DNA of 64,000 nt from positions 39,954,526 to 40,018,525 of the forward strand of contig NC_092637.1 in the NCBI RefSeq assembly GCF_039555335.1. The letters run 5' to 3'. Made by a program: the position numbers and the translations under genes. Within the stretch, counting starts at the first letter, position 1, and each line of letters begins with the position of its first letter. This document shows positions 12,131 through 23,716 of the stretch, piece by piece. Under the pieces are notes generated by a model, which was given only the letters and a program-made list of their open reading frames with translations, was not told the DNA's origin and did no database searches. The stretch is from Amphiura filiformis. Lineage: Eukaryota > Echinodermata > Ophiuroidea > Amphilepidida > Amphiuridae.

Positions 12131-12439
12131 CTTAAACATAAACCTAAAACAGGTTTGTCTCAGAAGACTTAGCTCACAGCTTTTTGAAATCTAAACTTTC
12201 AGATATTTTCAATTTGTTTTTCAATCTCATGAAATTTTTTCAAAAATATGCTAGCTACAAAGTGGCTAATATAAAATAAAAAGTAGGACAAAAATAATCC
12301 TGCATAGTACATGTACATAGCCTTTTGAGGAGAGGGGGACCAATGGCACAACAAAATACATGTATTTTCCATAGGGTGTTCCCATTTTCTTCTGAGATGA
12401 ACATATTTTCAGCCTTATTTTTTAACAGTTTGTTCTTAC

Positions 12440-14581
12440 CTTTAGATCCCGGCTTGCTTTCAAATTTCTTCTTCAGCAGCTCGGCCAGTTCTACCAATTT
12501 TGGGTTGGGCAACTTGCGCTCTTCCTGACATATTCTCTTCATCTCAACCATTTCTTCTTCAAAAAGCCTCCTACACAAGTCTTCGATATCGATCTGCTCC
12601 TGTTCCAAGTCCCTTTTCTCCATGAATGCCTCTAGATATTTGAAAGCAGTAATAGCGGTAAGATCTTCATACAGCATTAGAGCTCTGTTGTACTCATATA
12701 AGTACATAGCTGCAATATATTGCTTCCTATCACTCGTATCATTCTGACACTCCTTCATGGTCATCTCGTAAACTTGCGTACCATACTCCCCTTTGGACTC
12801 ATTTCCCCACACATCTTTTTCTATTAGGAACATGATGTTTTCAAGAATATGTCCCAAGTCCCTCTGATCAGCTCTCCGACGCGAAGCGTATAGTATGGTA
12901 TCATTTTCAGGTGCATTCATATATTCTGCGAGTTCTTTCTTGTGCTTGCTGACTTGCAAGACATTTTTGGCATCTAGATTACTGCAAAGAGTCACAACAT
13001 TGTTAAATCCAAGTGATGCACTCAGACCAATTATATGTGGAAGGTGATTGCCAGATTTGCCAACCTTTCTTTCTTCATATTTGATCTTCTCCTTCAGGTA
13101 TCTTCTCATGATCTCATTATAGGGATGCTTCTGAGTTGTATGATGACACTCATCGAAGATCATCATGGCGATATCTTGAAGTTGGATCTCTCTTTTCTGT
13201 AGTGCATTGACAACTATCTGTGCAGTTACAAACACAACACTTACTCCATCTGCAAACAGCACATCTTTTAGTAGACCTGTATCCCCAATTGTCCTGACCG
13301 CATCTCTTGGAAATCTCTCCTTAAATTCATACCTCTGTTGTTTGGTCAGATGGCGGATATTGACAATAAAAAGAGCCTTGAAGTCGCTGTTGTTGGTAAC
13401 CGATTGCTGATAGAAATGGTGACAGATAGCAGCTGCTGTGAGTGTCTTACCACTGCCAGTTGGTGCGCAGATGATGTAGTTACTACCACTCATGGGAGGG
13501 GTTGCTAGCTCTGTCTGGTAGGCTCGTAGCTGCTTTACCTGTGTGCCTGTATTAGGTTGCTCATCTGATTCTTCATGTTGTGGCTTTGAGTCGGATGATG
13601 ACATGGCTGAAGAGCTACTACCAGAGTCATCTGGAGAAATGGAACTACCCATTGAAGAATTTGACAAGACTGATGCTCCTCCTTTGTCATCACTGTTATC
13701 AGCTGGTAAGATGGACTCTGTACCTTCTTTGATGGTTGACATCTGATTTGGATTAGCTGTCTTGTCATCCATACTTTCATCAGGTGCATCTGTTTCCAAA
13801 TCATCCTTATTATCTGAAGCCATACCACTTGTTGGATCAACATCATCAACCCCAGGACCATCCAGGGATAGGTCTGCTAATTCCTTTACTAATTTGCTAC
13901 CATCAGATGACTCCTCATGTAGTGATTGATGCTCACTGTTCACCGCTGCTGTTGGTGGTGATGGTGTAGATGCTGATGCTGTAGATACTGCTGACAGTGT
14001 GGATGCTGCTGATGCTGTCAATATTTCTCCACCCAAATCGGACGAATCTGGGCCTGATTTCTCCAGTATACTCTGCAACTGGTTTTGGTCGTACTGCTCA
14101 GAATGTGATGTCAGTGACTTGAAAGGCCTGTCATTAAGATTCTCACCGGTGTTAGACGACGGCAAACTATTGTCTGCACCAATTTGACTTGGACCAACAT
14201 GCTTGGTTTGATTTTGAACGCCACCAGAATTAATATCATATGCAGCATCTGCAGAGTCCCCAGTAGGTTTCTGTCTGGTCAAGGTATCCTGCTGATTGGC
14301 TGTTGTTGCGTTGACGTTAAATTTCCTTTCTTTGGGTCTCACAGACAAGTCTTGCGGACGTACTGCTTCCGTTGAAGATTTGCTACCAACTGGTGCAGAT
14401 ATGTCCTGCAAATGTGTCTGAGATGTTGTGGCAGTGGAAGTGTGAGGAGTGATTTGGATAGCTGGAGTATTTTCTGGTGTAATTTGCGGATTGGATGTGG
14501 CCCCCTGCATAGCTGGATCCAAAGTTGAAGGTACTCTCTGGTCTATATTAGTGCCTATCTGGAATCCCTGGGAGCCCCCAG
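12440..14581 (-). CDS. RIG-I-like receptor, exon 5: long Ser/Thr/Pro linker plus DExD/H helicase lobe 1 and insert domain
   Basis: A single 2,142-bp exon (714 codons, phase 1 to phase 1) between a CTTTCCTACAG acceptor and AAAG|GTAAGA donor. The first ~350 residues are low-complexity, rich in Ser, Thr, Pro, Asp and Gln, with no fold I recognise. Then come the helicase elements: LRAYQTELA (Q-like), APTGSGKT (motif I, Walker A), IVNIRHLTKQQ (Ia), MIFDECHH (motif II, as in MDA5/LGP2-type receptors) and GLSASLG (motif III). Helix-rich sequence of the RLR insert domain follows, ending NPKLVELAELLKKKFESKPG, which leads into exon 6. The protein is a cytosolic ATP-dependent double-stranded-RNA sensor by family. 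At well over 1,200 residues in all it is longer than vertebrate RIG-I or MDA5, mainly because of this linker. Confidence 0.92.
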
Positions 14582-14996
14582 CTGTAGGAAAGAGAGTTAG
14601 AGACAAAAAAAAAGAAATGTTAAATATCCCAAAGTTTTGTATACAGGTTAATAGTTGCACAGAATGTGGTGAGATGTATCCCTTGGTGTACGAGTATTAT
14701 CACCCGGGGAGAGTATGCCCGGGGAGAGGGAGCATAGGGGCACTCCCACCTCGGAGGTGCCGCGTATGTAAGACCCCTCTTTTCAGCATCGCTGTCACCC
14801 AAATATTCCATTTCTTTCCAAAGATGCTGTGTCACCTAAAGACCCTTTATTTGTAGCTTAACAGTGTTTGCAATGTTTTTAGTATGTGTAATGTAAGTTG
14901 TAATTTAAGATGTAATTTTTAAAGTCTCTTTGTAAAGTGCCTTGATCTCTTTGATAAGGCACTTCATAAATGCTGTTTAATAATAATAATAATAAC

Positions 14997-15036
<40 letters not shown>

Positions 15037-15802
15037 TTTTTCCATTTGATCTGCCACCCAAAGAACCATATTTTTCAATTTGAACATCAACTTTCACTTA
15101 TCACTGATATTGTCACTTACTTTGAAATAAACAATAGTCATTTTGAAATAGAAAATCAATGATAGAGGCTTCTTTTGGCTTTCACTCAAAGACCCTATTT
15201 TAAAATGGAATGGACGGCCAATGAAAGCTTTGATGTGATGTGCTGAAATGCGACCATGTGGGTAACATTCCCTTCTTTAAAACAAGTGAATTGTTTTTAA
15301 ATAGAAAGAATAAAGTTCCATTTACCATTTCAGTTACTATTGTTAGGCAATGGTATATCATGGGGGTGTTCAGTGGCAGATCTAGAGCAGTTAGAGGGGG
15401 GCAATTTGAGAAAAATGCCATAGAAAATGTGTGAAAATGGAGGCCCAATTAAAACCACTTGTCATATTCTCACCCAAAGCCTCTGATTTAGGTCCAATCA
15501 TTCAGTCTTTCCCCTGATGACCCAATATTTTGCACATTTTGCTCTCACCATATGGTAAAAATCCTGTTCTCACCCAATTTCTTTATAAAATTTTGCTAAC
15601 ATTTGTAGAAAATATGCTTATAAAAAATCTTAAGATTTTTTTTCAGATTTTTATGATATATTAGGGTAATTTTAACCTTCAGAACCCCCCCAATGCCTGA
15701 CCGACCTTTGCACTGAAATTTGCCCCCCTTGGGAAATTTTGCCTATACACCAAAGCAATTCAAGCAAGTGTGGATTTAATTGTCTGATAATATTTATAAT
15801 AC
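14582..15802. other. RLR intron 4, repeat-rich
   Basis: No gene. The stretch 14790-15590 has about six scattered copies of a word close to TCACCCAAAGACCC, resembling the iterated-motif elements elsewhere, but I could not define its ends. CAGTGGCAGATCTAGAGCAG at 15371 looks like a transposon terminus. Confidence 0.4.
14979..15036. repeat. (TAA)n microsatellite
   Basis: About 19 near-perfect TAA units. It produces an artefactual poly-Leu reading frame on the minus strand. Confidence 0.95.
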
Positions 15803-16195
15803 CTAAAGCATCCAATCCTTGTTTGTAAATGGCTTCATCAATCTTAATTGTAAGATCCAGTTTGCACTTAGCCTGAGTTTCCAGATCTTTAGTGATAAGG
15901 CACTTGGCTAACTCCTTCTGCAGTTGACCCGACTTGTAAGCTTGCCAAAATTTCTCTAGATTTTCTTTGCTATTGAAACGGATAACAAACTCTATGGATC
16001 CCTCTTGTAGTTTTATGAGTTGAGCGCCGATGGCTGACAACAATATGTACAGTTGCCAAAGCAATAGATTTTGACGTTGGAGAAGATTGCTGTTTTGATG
16101 ATGTAGTGTGGATAGACATGTAAGAATATACTTGGTGACTTCTGGTTTCGCTTCATTGGTGTCTTGGTTGTTGATGTTAATATGTGTTGAAAAAT
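15803..16195 (-). CDS. RIG-I-like receptor, exon 4: small alpha/beta domain of unassigned type
   Basis: Acceptor TTGTTTTTTACAG, donor GCTTTAG|GTATTA, 131 codons, phase 1 at both ends. The first half is hydrophobic and helical (TKYILTCLSTLHHQN, LLLWQLYILLSAIGAQ). The second half reads LQEGSIEFVIRFNSKENLEK, then FWQAYKSGQLQKELAKCLIT and LDLTIKIDEAIYKQGLDAL. This strand-helix-helix-strand pattern (GSIxFxxRxxSxExLExxWxxYxSGxL...LxxxIDExxY) is one I associate from memory with death-fold-containing invertebrate immune proteins, but I cannot name a curated family. Vertebrate RLRs have nothing comparable. Confidence 0.72.
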
Positions 16196-16266
16196 CTGTA
16201 AAAAACAAAAGTAAAATATAATGCTATAGATGTCATTCCTATGTACTTTTTTTAGTCAATTTGCAT

Positions 16267-16507
16267 AATGTGAAATGATCTGGTCCATGGGGTCCAAAGG
16301 AGGCATTTTTGAAATTTGAGTTACTGTATACAATAGGCCATCATTTCCTGAAAACACCAATGGTCTAGCATACTTGGTTCTAAAGTTATGAAGTTTTTGA
16401 TGTCTATTTTCTATGTATTTTATTGTTTTTTACTCCATATTTTTACCTTTATCTCAGTTTCAAATTTGCCACCTTTGGCCCCCATGGACCAGATCGTGTC
16501 ACATATT
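16267..16507. mobile_element. MITE family E, most complete copy
   Basis: About 240 bp. The left end has TGATCTGGTCCATGGGGTCC and AAAGGAGGCA; the right end has the complement, TGCCACCTTTGGCCCCCATG followed by GACCAGATCGTGTCAC. TIRs are roughly 35 bp. The right edge touches the DIRS-related palindrome that starts at 16508. Confidence 0.75.
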
Positions 16508-16826
16508 AGTCCCAAACAAAAATGTTTGGTAGACTCATAACCGGTGCGATCTTACCTTTCCGATGTTGATTAAGATACTTCTTGCATCGATCCCGAGATG
16601 CGGAAAAACCAATAGTCATTTTGTCCCACATAAATGAATAAATAACAAAAACCCGATCCCCGAGTGGACTCACCCATTCGGTGACGCCACACACGATAAT
16701 CATCCCTTATCCGACTTGGGCAGCCCCTACTCGGCCAAACTTGTAGGGGCGGCCGGGTCCGGATAATCAACATCGAAAGGTAAGATCGCACCGTTATGAG
16801 TCTACCAAACATTTTTGTTTGGGACT
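16508..16826. mobile_element. 319-bp palindromic element carrying DIRS-family termini
   Basis: The arms 16508-16570 and 16766-16826 are near-perfect complements. Each begins AGTCCCAAACAAAAATGTTT (itself an imperfect palindrome) and continues GACTCATAACCGGTGCGATC and TTACCTTTC-GATGTTGAT. The interior 16570-16712 repeats the right end of the neighbouring DIRS-like element, from GATTAAGATACTTCTTGCAT to ACGATAATCATCCCTTATCC. It directly abuts that element's left terminus. It looks like an internally deleted, non-autonomous relative rather than part of the same copy. Confidence 0.7.
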
Positions 16827-16827
16827 A

Positions 16828-16886
16828 GACTCAGTACACCGGTCGATCTTACCGCTTCCGATGTTGATTAAGATACTTCTTGCATC
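16828..16886. repeat. DIRS-like left inverted terminal repeat
   Basis: Starts GACTCAGTACACCGGTCGAT and ends ACTTCTTGCATC. It differs from the right copy by one base in the TACCGCTTCC/TACCGTTTCC segment. Confidence 0.9.
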
Positions 16887-17146
16887 AACATCTGAAAGAT
16901 CGATCTAGCAAGTAACCGACGGATGGAGGTACAAGATTGGCCAGCATCTGATAAGGATCGGGAGAGTGGGTAGCATGGTAATCGCGAGGTCAAACTATTT
17001 CCCCCCCTCACGGCCGGGAAACAGAAAGACTACGTGAACAGACAAAAACCCTGAACTGAAAGTGCAGTGGTTAAGAATAGAAACACTGGTTCTTACCATG
17101 TTGGAATTCTGATTGTCCGCAAAACACCTGATACCCAACCACTATG

Positions 17147-18010
17147 TTATCTCCCCAGAACAGCCCTGGTGAACTTATCACCTGGTCGTTGGTTTACGTT
17201 TTTGTAGTAAACCGTGGAAAAGGACGACGGGTTCTTCCAGGACACAGCCTGACAAATCTCTTCAATGGGGACCCCCCTATGGTAGGCCCACGAAGATGAG
17301 ATAGATCTGGTTGAGTGGGCCTTGGGGCGAGCGCCTCTTTTGTCGCCCGAGTCCACTAACACCTGGACCAGCCACCGTGCAGAGTCTGTTTAGCGGCTGG
17401 ACCGCAAGCGGTTCTGCGTGGGTGATAAATAAGCGGTCATGAGCCCCTCTTAAGGTTTGTGTTCGGCCAAGGTAGTGCTGTAGCGCCCTCACCGGGCACC
17501 GCAACCTGTCTTCGGCTATTGACGAACCCTGCCCAATACTGGGGCGGAAGAGGGGCGAGTGTCGGAATGTACTTCGCTCATTTTTGCAAGGAAATCCGGC
17601 GAAGAAACAGCGCGCTCCGTTGTTAGTAAATACGGAGGCTGACTTCGAGACTGCGTGCAACTCCGAGCAGCGCCGTCCCGGCCAACGCCAGAAGAAAGGC
17701 CGCTTAAGAGTGACGTATTTAAGGGTCGCTTTTGACAGGGGCTCAAAAGGGGACCCTTAATATACTCCAAGACTGTGTTGAGGTCCCATGGAGGGACCAC
17801 CTTCCTTCGGCGGGCGCCGCTGAACATACCGTCGAGAAGAAGACTTAGGGACCCATCTGAATTGATGGTCGACCGCTTCAAATCCCGATGAATCGAGAGA
17901 ATGGCTGACTTGTAGTTGGCTATCGCTGCCTGCTGAAGTCCTGACCTGAACTTTTCTGTCAGAAAATCTGCCACTAGAGGCACAGGGGCTCTAGTGGAGA
18001 TGTATTTCAT
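17147..18010 (-). pseudogene. DIRS-like tyrosine recombinase, frameshifted
   Basis: Three overlapping frames give successive parts of one recombinase. The N-terminal core-binding part (VADFLTEKFRSG, INSDGSLSLLLDGMFSG, VVPPWDLNTVLEYI) ends near 17690. The middle (RCPVRALQHYLGRTQTLRG, HDRLFITHAEPL) spans 17440-17520. The C-terminal catalytic part (KAHSTRSISSSWAYHRGV, then SWKNPSSFSTVYYKNV) lies at 17180-17330. The H-x-x-R pair in HSTRS and the tyrosine of STVYY match the catalytic residues of this recombinase family. Frame changes separate the three parts, so it cannot be translated as one protein. Confidence 0.85.
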
Positions 18011-18040
18011 CGCACCATGTAGTAGGGAGCCAAACGCTGA

Positions 18041-18324
18041 CTATACGTGACGGAGGGTAGACTCGCCTACCCCTGGCGATGAGAGAAGCAGCTTCTGATG
18101 AAAAGCCTCCCTCCGCCGCACGTGCCCTGATAAGGGCCATGCAGCTAACTGCAGGTGCTCTAGTGGTAGACTTGGTACCTCTCCTCCGGCATCCGGAGTA
18201 GATCTGGTAACTCGGGGAGTACTCGCGGCTGTGCCGCTAGTAGATCCACCATCGGTCGAAACCACAGGTGTTTCGCCAGAACGGTGCTATCAGAATGACG
18301 CTGCAATCCTCCTCCCGATCTTGG
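18041..18324 (-). other. DIRS-like linker between RNase H region and recombinase
   Basis: Reading frames here give EHLQLAAWPLSGHVRRREAF, a segment typical of the stretch just upstream of DIRS recombinases. No separate methyltransferase domain is evident. Confidence 0.5.
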
Positions 18325-19970
18325 TCACCACCCTTGCGAGCAGTGAGATCGGGGAAAGCGTAAGCAGTCATTCCTCCCCAGTCTCACGGACAGAGCGCCC
18401 ACGGCGAATGCCTGTGGGTCTGCGACCCTCGAGCAGTACACCGGCAGCTGATGATTTCGATGAGATGCGAACAAATCTATCGAGGGTGGTACATCACCTC
18501 GAAGATCGCTCTGGGCGACCTGCGGAGCAAGGGACCATTCTGTAGGTCCCGACACCTTTCCTCGTGACAGATCAACCGCGAGGATGTTGGTGACTCCCGC
18601 TATGTGCATCGCTCTCAACGTAATCTGGCCTTGCACCACCCTATCAGGCGTAGTGCGTGCAGGTACAACCGTGGTGACCTGGTGCCCCCTTGTCTGTTGA
18701 GGTAGGCCACCACGGTTGTGTTGTCCGCTTGGACAACGATATGAGATCTCACGATCACCTTCTCGAAGTGCTGGAGAGTTCTCTCCACTGCCCAAAGTTC
18801 GAGAAGGTTGATATGGAACTCCGCCTCCGTGGCCGACCATAGGCCCGAGACTGAGTCCCGGATGTGGCCCCCAGCCCAGCTTTGACGCCCGGTCGTCACT
18901 ACGTGGATTTGAGCGCTGGTGCAGGAAACCTGACACCTTGAGTCAAATTGGGCTGATGGGTCCACCACCAGAGTTCCTCTCGCGCGATCTCCGACATCGA
19001 ACCGCGAGGGATATTGGGTGACGACTGGGCCTGTAAAAGGCTAGAAGGTGTAGTTGTATAGGCCTCATGTGAAAGCGGCAGTACGGTACGAGGTCTACCA
19101 TACTGGCCATAAGGCCCAAAACCTTCATCCATGCCACAGCGGTGCCCCTCTGACTCGCCAAGAGTCGGGCACACCTCGCCATGTTCGTCACCCTCTCGGG
19201 TGAGGGCGCCCGCGATCCCTCCTTGAGGTTGATCTGGGCCCCTAAGAATAGTGGTGTCGGCGTCGGGACCAAATTGGATTTCTTGACGTTGATCAGAAAT
19301 CCCAGGTCCCGCACCGTACGGACTACTAACTCCACGAGACACTGTGTCTCCAGTGGGGTGCGTCCGTAAATGGACCAATCGTCCAGGGAGCAACACATGT
19401 TGACTCCCCTGCGCGGCGGGTACGCTGCCACCGCCCTGACCAGGAGTGTAAACACTCTGGGGAGGTGGACAAGCGAATGGCAGGCATCGAAACTGGTAAG
19501 TTTGACCCTGTACCTTGAAGCGTAGAAACCTCTGATCTTGAGGTGCGATCGAACATGCAGATATCGTCCGAGAGATCTAGCGATGCCGCCCACATACCCT
19601 TGATGGGGCAGGCTAGCACCGCAGCGAGAGTCTCCATTCTGAACCTCTTGGGCCTGATGAACTCGTTCAACGGCTTGAGGTTCAGAATGGGCCTCCAGTC
19701 GCCGGTCTTCTTTGGAGCCAGAAAAAAAGTGCTCCAAAACCCCTTGGTGAAAGGGGGGTAGACCGGGACAATCGCTTGCTTCGTGAGAAGCTGAGTGACC
19801 TCTGACAGTAGTGCCCGACGCTGGGGGCCGTCTGGCGGCACTACCGTGGACCTCTGAATCGTGCAGGCGCACGAGGGGTGGCTGGTAAATTCCAGCCTGT
19901 AACCCCCACTGACCACTGACAATACCCAGGCGCCCGGTGAGATGGCATGCCATCTCTGGGCGTAATGCAC
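18325..19970 (-). pseudogene. DIRS-like reverse transcriptase and RNase H, frameshifted
   Basis: The RT start has GFWSTFFLAPKKTGDWRPIL and LNLKPLNEFIRPKRFRMETL (fingers and palm). A frame change near 19530 leads to VNMCCSLDDWSIYGRTPLE, the catalytic LDD box corresponding to YxDD, then FLGAQINLKEGSRAPSPERV. RNase H follows in another frame: HINLLELWAVERTLQHF and ADNTTVVAYLNRQGGTRS, with the expected acidic residues. The connection region (TEWSLAPQ, IDLFASHRNHQLP) is in a third frame. Several frameshifts make this a dead copy. Neighbouring gag and recombinase lie on the same strand in the canonical order. Confidence 0.88.
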
Positions 19971-20041
19971 AGCGGCCGCCCACAGGGGAATCCCTGTGGA
20001 AGTCCAAGGCCTGCCGGCATGGACTGTCGACCGCCGTGCCC

Positions 20042-22290
20042 TCAGGACCGATCTGGTTTGCCACCCTTAGAAGAACGGCTCTTCTTAGGGGCTTGCCATC
20101 GATCCAGCACTACTCTTGCGCTTCCCAGATTTTTTGGGAGGTGCTGGAGTAGCCTCGGGCTCGGTGTAGTCTGTGGTGCGCGTCCTGCTGAAGCCGGAGC
20201 TGGCGCTGAAGAACGCTTAGAAGACTTCTTCTTCTTGTGCTTCTTCTTCGCCTTACTGCCCTTCCCCTTGGTCAGGGCAGCCTCTGACTTCTTCAGAGTG
20301 CTCTCATTGGTGGCCTTCTTTGCCCGGTCCTCCACCGTGCGCAAAAGGCCTGTCCAAAGAGTAGCCCCTGTCCCACCGAGTCTGACTTCTTCATTGCTTC
20401 AGCAAAGTCGGAGCCGTAAGTTGACTGGAGGGACAGACAGGCATTCTCCGGCGGCGAGATGACATCCTATGGGCTAGGCCCATAGAACTCTCGTTGAGGT
20501 TAGCTGTTAGCACCGCTAACAGATTAACCTCATGGAAGAGTTCCGACGCGTTGCCCGTGGTCGCTCGCTACCTTCCTACCGAGGTGCTCGGCAAGCGTGG
20601 TAGCGACGCTTAGAGACTCTGATAAGCGGCGTGCTCGCTTATCGATGAGCTTTAGCTCCTCCTCCCACTGGGGGAGAACGACCCGTGCGCCTTGGCCGCC
20701 AGCGGCGGGCGCTTGGCACCGTCTGAATCCAGGTCAGAGACCCTGGCGTAGGTGTCGTAGTGCTCCTGCGAAACACGCAGTGGAAGCGTGCAAGCACGCG
20801 GCGTCGAAGCTCCAGCGAGCCTGACAGCCCTACGAAACCTACCCTTGAGGTCCGCCGGGAATGCAAGTGCGGGCGACCCTTGTGTGGACGCGCTAGCTGG
20901 GCATCCTACTGAAAAGATGCCCTGGTCCTCCTGAACGGACTCCTCCTGAGAGAAAGCCAGGCCCAAACCTTGGGCCACACGGCTCATCACCTCAGCGGTG
21001 TCCGCAGGCAGACCATTGCTAGCGAGTTCCTCACGGGAAGCGGGGAAGGATACCTGAAGCTAGCTGCACAGCCTCATCAGACTGTGAGTCGCTACTGGTT
21101 TCATCTTCCGACTCCTTTCCCTCGCCTTCAGACTCTGACTCACTCTCTGATGAGGAAGAGATCTGACGACGGGCATCTGAAGGTGGACAGGAAGGTGTCG
21201 CCACCGTGTGGCTAGCCAACTGAACACCAGCAGAAGAGGGAGTACTCCGCTAGACCCGAGATGCTAGCTATAGCACCCGGGATCCGCGACGCTCTCGCTG
21301 CTGTCGCTTCTAGCCATAGCAGCGTGCGGCCTACCCTGAGCTGTATCAGGGTTAGCCACTCGCCGCCCAGGCTGGGTAACAACTGGTGGTACTGCTTGCC
21401 CACCGCTAGGCGGCACTTGCCACGGTGCTAGACCGTGGAAGAAACCACCCTGCGGCGGATACCACGGGGCATACCCTGTCGGTAGCTGACCCTGAAAGGA
21501 TCCGCCACCAGGGAAACCCCATGGAACGGCAGTACCAGTACCGCCTCCCCTGTTGCCACAGAGACTGTGGTAACCAGGACGAGTACTGCGGTACCTGCGT
21601 GGTTGTAGCGTAGGTGCCCGGTAGGGCTCCTCGGCCGCGCATCCACTGTACCCATGCCTCACAGCGTTCCCCCGCTAGAGGATCAAGCCGTGTGTATGGG
21701 TACCCCGCTATACTGGCTGTCCCTTGGCTAAAAGGAGCTTGCCTAGTATCACGGGTAGCTGAGCGTGTATACCCTCGATCAGTCACCTCGCTACCTGAAT
21801 AGGCAGTATCAATCAATGGAGCCATGCTCCGCTGAATAGATAGTGATCGATCATAAGAGGGTAATTGACCCATTGACTGTAATGGATCACCCACGCTCTG
21901 CTGGCTCTCGAGGACATAAGTGGGTTGTTGATCAGCCAGGCTGTTCAAACTACCTACCCTAACCTCTTGAGCCTCGCCCAAGGTCGCTGTGTGTGGCGGA
22001 CCACTCACGGCAGCTATGGGCGCGTGCATAGTGGCTACCACTGAAGTCGAGCCGTAGCTCGTCTCGGTAGCTGCCACCGTTTGCACTTGGGTCGCTGTCC
22101 CGTGAGAGACTGCGAGCCCAACCCCGGTATAGCCGCTAGCCAGTCCCGGAGGACAGCCGGCAGCCATTCCAAGGCCCAGGGCATCACTCGGCGGTCCCGC
22201 CATGGAACGCTGCCGTGTGACAACCCCAGTTGGTTCTGCTAAGACTACACCAGCGTTAGCCCCGGTATCGTCTCTGCTAAACCCATGCAC
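20042..22290 (-). pseudogene. DIRS-like gag region, broken
   Basis: Three open stretches in different frames: 22290-21406 (294 codons, Gly/Ser/Thr/Pro-rich, starting MHGFSRDDTGANAG), about 20990-20640, and 20344-20042, which is strongly basic (KAKKKHKKKKSSKRSS). Position upstream of RT, same strand and composition fit the gag of DIRS elements. I see no zinc knuckle. Assignment is by position, not by a diagnostic motif. Confidence 0.55.
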
Positions 22291-23716
22291 GCCATTCGAC
22301 CCTTGCGGGAACGAAAGCGTGCTGCGTGCCGTGGATCAACCCAGGCAAGCCCGGGTTCCACTGGCACGCTGCGTTACAGACCGCCGAGGCAAGCCCGAGG
22401 TCCGTTTGCACGCCAGTATGCTAGGATTCAACCCAGGCAAGCCCGGGTACCCTTGGCATACTGTCCGTCGCCGGCTACTTCGCGGGTGCTAGACCCGCTT
22501 TCGTTCGCCAGCAATAGACGGGTGTCCACCTGCAAGAAACTCGCTAGAGATCTCACTGGTAGACTGGTACTCGCCTGTTAGGGCAAGTACCGCCCTGCTG
22601 CCTGCTACTAGCTTAGACGTTAAGTCAGTGCTTTCGCTGGCTGCTAGGCCTTCGGGCTCGCTAGCAGTCCCCGGAGGGTCCGCCTGCTTGCCCGGGACCG
22701 GAGCCCCAGAGGTTACCTTAGCGTGGCCCTTGCCGGCGTCGCGCTAGTACCTACCATATCAGTCTTACCTGTAGGCTTCTGTTTCTTAGTCTTCGTCTTC
22801 TGTCTGTGTCGAAGACCCAAACGAGCGCTACTTTCTAAATCCTCAAGTGGATGTCCGATAAGCCTATGCAAAAGGAAGCACACTTATTTGATTTAGAGCA
22901 ATCCCTGTGGGTGTAGCAGAGTGGATGCGGGTCCCACTCTGCCACAAGGGAAGGGCATGATTGACAAGGCCTGGACATTGTAGTAATCGGGGAGCGTACA
23001 GCACTACCCCCCGAACACAAGCTCAAGCCCAATAAACAGACCCACACGCACAGTGGCTGTCGCTGATGTAGTGGTATGATATAAAAATATATGTACAAAG
23101 GGATGAAAAACTGAAAACCTTTTGGTATAGATTTGTCAGGCTGGTCCTTCGAAACCCACCGAACTCTTAGCAGTAACTCGTCATCAGACGCGTACTGAAA
23201 GATATAACGATAGAGCACACCATAAACATAGCGATAATCACTCACCATACATGTATACACAGTACTGTACAAACATCTATTGTAACTTACTAGTCTGCTA
23301 TAGTTGTTTTACGTGAGAACAAAAATAAAATGGCGTCCTAAGGCGGCCATTTTGAAAACGTGTGTCCCGTGATACTGAACGGAAACACTCATACAAGCTA
23401 AGTTTTTGGATCGTTTTTGTCACTTTTCTAGTCGAAAAATGTCGTCAAAACTATCTCCCTAGCGTACTATACTGGTTGGTTTTTACCTCAGATGTAACAA
23501 ACAAACTGTATATCTCGTCCTTTGGTTCGTAATGATACTTAGCGTTGGTAAAGAAAAATCCACACGTCTATCTCATCTAGAAACCAAGGAGGATAAGGGA
23601 TGATTATCGTAGTGTGACGTCACCGAATGGGTGAGTCCACTCGGGGATCGGGGTTTTTGTTATTTATTCATTTATGTGGGACAAAATGACTATTGGTTTT
23701 TCCGCATCTCGGGATC
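22291..23716. other. DIRS-like 5' non-coding region
   Basis: Non-coding GC-rich leader with repeated AGGCAAGCCCG words at about 22344, 22388 and 22434, each able to form a short hairpin with its flank. From 23280 the sequence turns AT-rich and leads to the right terminus. Confidence 0.5.

Noticed and set aside
12255-12439. Continuation of the helicase frame past the exon 5 donor
   Set aside because: After AAAG|GTAAGA the frame loses family similarity, and exon 6 resumes it in matching phase, so this is intron.
14879-15097. Poly-leucine reading frame on the minus strand
   Set aside because: It is simply the (TAA)n microsatellite read in one frame.
19937-20462. 171-codon plus-strand frame in the DIRS region
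   Set aside because: Antisense shadow of the element's GC-rich gag/RT region; all recognisable motifs are on the minus strand.
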